A DNA stretch of 64,000 bases from JAUIET01 sp964352475 (GTDB lineage Bacteria > Pseudomonadota > Gammaproteobacteria > Pseudomonadales > JAUIET01), in contig CAYGSL010000015.1 of NCBI GenBank assembly GCA_964352475.1, forward strand, positions 1-64,000, in the 5' to 3' direction. The translations under genes were made by a program, and so were the position numbers. Below, one piece after another: positions 60,663 through 64,000 of this stretch (the stretch's first letter is position 1; each line of letters begins with the position of its first letter). The notes beneath the pieces were generated by a model that did no database searches, was not told the origin of the DNA, and worked only from the letters and a program-made list of their open reading frames with translations.

Positions 60663-61382
60663 TCAGCCGGCTGCAGCCCGCTGTTCAGCCACCAGGCGAA
60701 CACCGGTTGTTGCCGCTTCGGCCGCGTCACGACAATAAGCGTCTGCACCCACGGCTTGACCAAATTCTTCATTAAGCGGTGCGCCGCCTACCATCACAAT
60801 GTAGTCATCACGCAGACCTTGCTCTTTCAAGGCATCGATCACAACTTTCATGTAAGGCATGGTTGTTGTCAGCAACGCAGACATGCCTAACACGTCTGGT
60901 TTGTTTTCTTCCAGCGCTGCCAGGTACTCTTCAACTGAGTTGTTGATGCCAATGTCGGTCACTTCAAAGCCCGCGCCTTCCATCATCATGCCAACCAGGT
61001 TTTTACCTATGTCGTGAATGTCGCCTTTGACGGTTCCAATCACCATGGTTCCAACTGGCTTGGCTCCGGTTTCAGCAAGCAATGGCCGGATAATCGCCAT
61101 GCCGCCCTTCATTGCGTTGGCTGCTAGCAGTACTTCTGGTACAAACAGAATACCGTCGCGGAAATCGATACCAACAATAGTCATGCCACCCACCAAGGCG
61201 TCAGACAAAACTTTGTCAGCACCCCAGCCACGTTCAAGCAGAATATTGGTGCCTTCCTCGATCTCTTCCTTCAGACCGTCGTACAAATCATCGTGCATCT
61301 GCTCGACTAATTCTTCGTCCGACAGCTCCGACAATATGATGTCTTCATCATCATCGTTGTGATCATTCACATCGTCATTCAT
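60663..61382 (-). CDS. corrinoid (B12-binding) methyl carrier protein
   Basis: The 239-residue protein is a MtbC/MttC-type shuttle that carries a methyl group on cobalt. The helical cap domain (about 18-105) precedes the Rossmann-like B12 domain, where GDIHDIGKNLV places the lower-ligand histidine at H123. MVGGAPLN near residue 200 is the conserved phosphate-loop end. It is longer than usual at the N-terminus because of a very acidic tail: 8 of the first 14 residues are Asp or Glu. It follows mttB by 32 bases and must dock with MttB, the folate methyltransferase and the activator. Confidence 0.92.
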   Translation of the reverse strand: MNDDVNDHNDDDEDIILSELSDEELVEQMHDDLYDGLKEEIEEGTNILLERGWGADKVLSDALVGGMTIVGIDFRDGILFVPEVLLAANAMKGGMAIIRPLLAETGAKPVGTMVIGTVKGDIHDIGKNLVGMMMEGAGFEVTDIGINNSVEEYLAALEENKPDVLGMSALLTTTMPYMKVVIDALKEQGLRDDYIVMVGGAPLNEEFGQAVGADAYCRDAAEAATTGVRLVAEQRAAAG

Positions 61383-61414
61383 CGACTCTTCTCCAGGGTA
61401 GCTACAAGCTAGTT

Positions 61415-62956
61415 TTAATAATCTTTGTCGGCAAACTCAGCCTTACGCCGAGTCATGTAATCAATCAGTGCTTCGTCAATCGCAGGGTCTAAATCAGGTG
61501 CCTGGTATTCATTCAGCATTTTCTTCCAGGCTGCGTTGGCGCGCTGGGCACAGTCCATTGAGCCGTCAGATTCCCATTGCTCAAAACTGTTGTTGTCTGC
61601 AAGCGGCGACGTTACAAACGCCGTCTCAAAATTCGCCTGTGTGTGTGCAGCACCCAGAAAGTGTTGGCCCGGACCAGTCTCACGCAGTGAGCTCATGGCC
61701 TGACCGTTTTCGCTCATGTCCATTCCGCTAAGCAATACACGGATCATATTGGCCTGATCAGCGTCCATCATGAACTTCTCATAACCCATCGCCAGGCCGC
61801 CTTCCAGCCAACCAGCGGTGTGCAACATAAAGTTCACTCCAGCAAGAGCCGCGTTTTGCATGGTATTGGCCGCTTCATAGGCCGCTTGCGCATCCGGAAT
61901 TTTTGAGCCACACAAGCCGCCGCCACTTCTAAACGGCACACCCAAACGACGTGCCAACTGCGCGGCAACGTACAAGACCATGGTTGGTTCTGATGTGCCA
62001 AACGTAGGTGCACCATTTTGCATAGACACCGCACTGGCAAAGGTTCCAAACACAACCGGAGCGCCAGGCTTAACCAATTGCACAAATGCCATACCCGCAA
62101 GCGCTTCGGCCAAAATTTGAGTCACAGTGCCTGCAGTCGTTACCGGCGACATGGCACCGGCCAAAATAAACGGCGAGATAACGGTAGCCTGGTTGTTGCG
62201 CGCATACACTTTCGCGGCACCCAGCATAGTGTCGTCAAACGTCATTGGTGAGTTGGCGTTGATCAAGCTAATGCACACGGTGTTGTTTTGCACAAAGTCT
62301 TCGCCGAACACAAGGCTGGCCATGTCTACGGTATCTTGCGCTCGCTCGGGTGCTGTGACCGAGCCCATAAACGCCTTGTCGCTGTATTTGATATGGCTGT
62401 ACACCATATCAAAGTGACGCTTGTTTACGGGCAGATCCACAGGCTCACACACTGTGCCACCGGAGTGATGAATGCCGGGTGCAGCGTACGCCAGCTTTAC
62501 GAAGTTTCTAAAGTCTTCAATAGTGGCATAGCGTCGACCTTTATCCAGGTCGCGAACAAATGGAGGTCCATACGCTGGCACCATCACAGTACGCTTGCCG
62601 CCGATGATTACGCTGCGCGCGGGGTTACGTGCATGCTGAGTGAATTCTTTGGGTGCTGAGGCTTGAATGATAGAGCGGCACATTCCACGTGGGAAACGAA
62701 CCAACTCACCGCTAACGTCTGCGCCGGCGTCTTTTAGAATTGCTATTGCTTCTGGGTCGTCTCTGAATTCAATACCGATCTCTTCAAGCACGGTGTCGGC
62801 ATTGTGCTCAATAATCTCCAGACTCTCCTCATTGAGGTAATCCAGATAAGGGATATTGCGTTCAATAAACGCCGTAACATCAGCCTGGCTTTGCTGCCGC
62901 GCAGCGCGTTTAGCACCCCGGCCACCAGCCTTTCGTCGCCCCCCTCGTTCGCTCAT
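61415..62956 (-). CDS. MttB-family methyltransferase (non-pyrrolysine, quaternary amine type)
   Basis: The protein belongs to the trimethylamine methyltransferase family. True trimethylamine MttB has an in-frame UAG read as pyrrolysine; this 513-residue frame has none, which groups it with MtgB-type enzymes acting on glycine betaine, proline betaine, carnitine or related compounds. Segments such as GTCAGPFVRDL-like YGPPFVRDLDKGRR, SGGTVCEPVDLPVNKRHFDM, FPFRSGGG-like VPFRSGGGLCGSK and GPGQHFLGAAHT are typical. The N-terminus is basic (GGRRKAGGRGAKR at 5-17). It is the first gene of the cluster; the actual substrate is not readable. Confidence 0.87.
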   Translation of the reverse strand: MSERGGRRKAGGRGAKRAARQQSQADVTAFIERNIPYLDYLNEESLEIIEHNADTVLEEIGIEFRDDPEAIAILKDAGADVSGELVRFPRGMCRSIIQASAPKEFTQHARNPARSVIIGGKRTVMVPAYGPPFVRDLDKGRRYATIEDFRNFVKLAYAAPGIHHSGGTVCEPVDLPVNKRHFDMVYSHIKYSDKAFMGSVTAPERAQDTVDMASLVFGEDFVQNNTVCISLINANSPMTFDDTMLGAAKVYARNNQATVISPFILAGAMSPVTTAGTVTQILAEALAGMAFVQLVKPGAPVVFGTFASAVSMQNGAPTFGTSEPTMVLYVAAQLARRLGVPFRSGGGLCGSKIPDAQAAYEAANTMQNAALAGVNFMLHTAGWLEGGLAMGYEKFMMDADQANMIRVLLSGMDMSENGQAMSSLRETGPGQHFLGAAHTQANFETAFVTSPLADNNSFEQWESDGSMDCAQRANAAWKKMLNEYQAPDLDPAIDEALIDYMTRRKAEFADKDY

Positions 62957-63286
62957 TTTCGCCTTCTGTTATAGCCCGATTTAACCCTCGCAGTCTCATT
63001 GAGTATGGACCTAGGCGCATGTAATTGAACGACATTTGAGTACTCGTGGACGACGCGGTGAAATGGTGATTTTGTAGGGCTTTTNNNNNNNNNNNNNNNN
63101 NNNNNNNNNNNNNNNNNNNNNNNNNNNNNNNNNNNNNNNNNNNNNNNNNNNNNNNNNNNNNNNNNNNNNNNNNNNNNNNNNNNNCGACATTTGAGTACTC
63201 GTGGACGACGCGGTGAAATGGTGATTTTGTAGGGCTTTTGTTGACTGTTTAGAACGGCGTGTGGCATAGGTCGGTTTAGCGACCCC
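62957..63286. other. non-coding region upstream of mttB with an assembly gap
   Basis: This should contain the mttB promoter, but I see no strong -35/-10 pair and no cobalamin riboswitch signature. Bases 63030-63084 before the gap and 63185-63239 after it are identical over 55 bases. The open frames running across the gap are translated repeat and N, not genes. GGTCG-GTTTAG-CGACC at about 63270-63285 is a short hairpin. Confidence 0.6.
63085..63184. other. assembly gap (100 N) flanked by an exact 55-base duplication
   Basis: Exactly 100 N separate two identical 55-base stretches. Contigs from de Bruijn assemblers end with overlaps equal to the k-mer length, and 55 is a common k, so this may be two contigs that truly overlap, not a real gap. 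A genuine tandem repeat of unknown copy number is the alternative. Distances across this point should be treated as uncertain. Confidence 0.9.
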
Positions 63287-63396
63287 GCACTAAGCAATGT
63301 GCATGCTACTTCAGTGCTCAGTGGGCCATCCCTGGCCCATCCCGCGTCCGTCCCTGGCGCTATTCGCTCTGAAGTAGCATGCACATCGCTCAGTGC
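63287..63396 (-). repeat. R6: module-B core in a 28-bp inverted repeat
   Basis: The arms at 63287-63314 and 63369-63396 are inverted repeats over 28 bases with two mismatches (63292/63391 and 63296/63387). Both are A-C on the plus strand and therefore G-T on the minus strand, the strand on which its core reads AGGGAC. The 45-base module B at 63316-63360 is identical to that of R5, inverted. It forms an inverted pair with R7, 83 bases away, as R1 does with R2. Confidence 0.88.
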
Positions 63397-63479
63397 TCGC
63401 TTGGGTGCGTAATTTGGGTATTTTACGAGTCTTAAAGACTAGAACTTTGGGCGGAGCAGGTATCTGGAAATTGGCACTA

Positions 63480-63627
63480 GGCGCAGTTGCTGATAGCCAT
63501 TTTCTGGACCGTTGAAAAGAGGGACCTTTTCAACGAGCCCCCATGGATGGGTTTAAAGCTGGCCCCGCGAGCGCAGCGAGTGCTTTGGGTCCGGCGTGTC
63601 CAGAAAATGGCTATCAGCAACTGTGCC
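63480..63627 (+). repeat. R7: composite core (R4-type hairpins plus module A) in a 30-bp inverted repeat
   Basis: The arms at 63480-63509 and 63598-63627 pair at all 30 positions with a single G-T (63483/63624) on the plus strand. The 88-base inside begins with the same hairpin as R4 (10-bp stem, AGGGAC loop on the plus strand) and the AGCCCCCATGGATGGG part, then switches to module A at 63559-63591, which matches module A of R5 in 32 of 33 bases. The element ends 20 bases after the stop of the FadN-like gene, in that gene's direction. Confidence 0.9.
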
Positions 63628-63647
63628 GGAACTGGATAAAACCACCC

Positions 63648-64000
63648 TCAGTTCTGAACCGCCTTCCCAACATCCAACATAGTCCGAATCCTTTCCCGAG
63701 TAGCCTCAGTAGACACCAACCGCAAAAAGCTGGACCGCTCAGCGTCTAACAAATCCTGTTCAGACATCTCAGTACCAGGCGCCACATCCCCACCACTAAC
63801 AATGCGACCTAATTCAGTCGCTGTTACAACGTTGTGTGGAGTGAGTTTGCCAGCCGCTTGTGCATCAGCAAGCCAGGCACACATTTTGTCGAACATTGGC
63901 TTACCTGGCATAGGCAGCGCGTCTCGAACAAATTCAACCTGACCAGATCCGTTTTCAATGGCATCCATTGCCGCAGGCAACAAGCGATCACGATTATTCA
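63648..64000 (-). CDS. 3-hydroxyacyl-CoA dehydrogenase/enoyl-CoA hydratase, FadN-like (C-terminus only)
   Basis: The open frame runs off the right edge without a stop, so only about the last 117 residues of the protein are present. They match the C-terminal region of FadN-type fused dehydrogenase-hydratases: TPHNVVTATELGRIVSGGDV, then MSEQDLLDAERSSFLRL and the terminal ERIRTMLDVGKAVQN. The function would be two steps of fatty-acid beta-oxidation. The missing N-terminus cannot be checked. The gene is upstream of the R6/R7 pair and of mttB on the same strand. Confidence 0.75.
   Translation of the reverse strand, partial: NNRDRLLPAAMDAIENGSGQVEFVRDALPMPGKPMFDKMCAWLADAQAAGKLTPHNVVTATELGRIVSGGDVAPGTEMSEQDLLDAERSSFLRLVSTEATRERIRTMLDVGKAVQN

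Noticed and set aside
62957..63084. Cobalamin riboswitch upstream of mttB
   Set aside because: I looked for a B12-box-like element and flanking stems and found none, although the gap could hide part of the leader.
63030..63239. Tandem direct repeat as a biological feature
   Set aside because: The exact 55-base length and the N run point first to an assembly overlap; it is reported as a possible artefact instead.
62953..63384. Minus-strand frame of 143 residues over the second gap
   Set aside because: It is made of duplicated repeat sequence, N and part of R6, so it is not a gene.

Overview
The window looks like one scaffold of a gammaproteobacterium, most likely a marine aerobe that lives on organic compounds. 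The evidence is the complete SUF operon led by IscR, the nadK/YeaC/DUF2797/pepN block, the very large NAD-type glutamate dehydrogenase, tetrameric sarcosine oxidase genes and several beta-oxidation genes. I cannot name a genus. Two 100-N gaps (25276-25375 and 63085-63184) mark it as a draft, probably metagenomic or single-cell, assembly.

Layout. (1) 157-6973: a small catabolic group with a thiolase, a luciferase-like oxidoreductase, a carotenoid/lignostilbene-type oxygenase, an acyl-CoA ligase and a divergent tandem-HxlR regulator, with a 13+6+13 palindrome between the last two. (2) 7090-13722: iscR-sufBCDS-sufA-sufT-sufE preceded by a good type-1 IscR box. (3) 13715-19934: an uncharacterised protein and the 1629-residue NAD-glutamate dehydrogenase. 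(4) 20054-27028: a MoxR/DUF58/DUF4381/VWA/BatB-BatC/BatD operon interrupted by the first gap. (5) 27106-31802 on the minus strand: nadK, DUF1315, DUF2797 and pepN. (6) 31841-36780: DUF1853, a cNMP-rhodanese fusion, a PLP deaminase-like enzyme and a coiled-coil protein. (7) 37165-40031: a DUF35 zinc-ribbon protein with a thiolase, then panB. (8) 40067-62956, all on the minus strand: a methylated-amine and one-carbon island of about 23 kb. (9) The C-terminus of a FadN-like 3-hydroxyacyl-CoA dehydrogenase at the right edge.

How the island could work. An MttB-family methyltransferase without a pyrrolysine codon, its corrinoid protein, a methyl-tetrahydrofolate:corrinoid methyltransferase and a RamA-like reductive activator would move methyl groups from a quaternary amine to tetrahydrofolate. 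MetF with a separate MetV-type cysteine-rich protein would oxidise methyl- to methylene-tetrahydrofolate, and formate-tetrahydrofolate ligase could release formate with ATP gain. Sarcosine oxidase (soxBDAG) and serine deaminase (sdaA) would carry the remaining carbon through glycine and serine to pyruvate. A GbdR-like regulator, an M19 dipeptidase and a DUF3726 protein match the company these genes keep in glycine-betaine loci. The three proteins that must dock on the corrinoid protein carry arginine-rich tails, while the corrinoid protein starts with an acidic tail.

The most unusual structure is non-coding. Seven intergenic elements (R1-R7) each have a conserved core held between two arms that form a 26-31 bp inverted repeat whose sequence is different at every locus. 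Six of the seven sit as inverted pairs. The cores fold into hairpins with a recurring AGGGAC/GTCCCT loop and covarying stems, and every arm mismatch is G-T on the same element strand, which suggests that a folded RNA is conserved.
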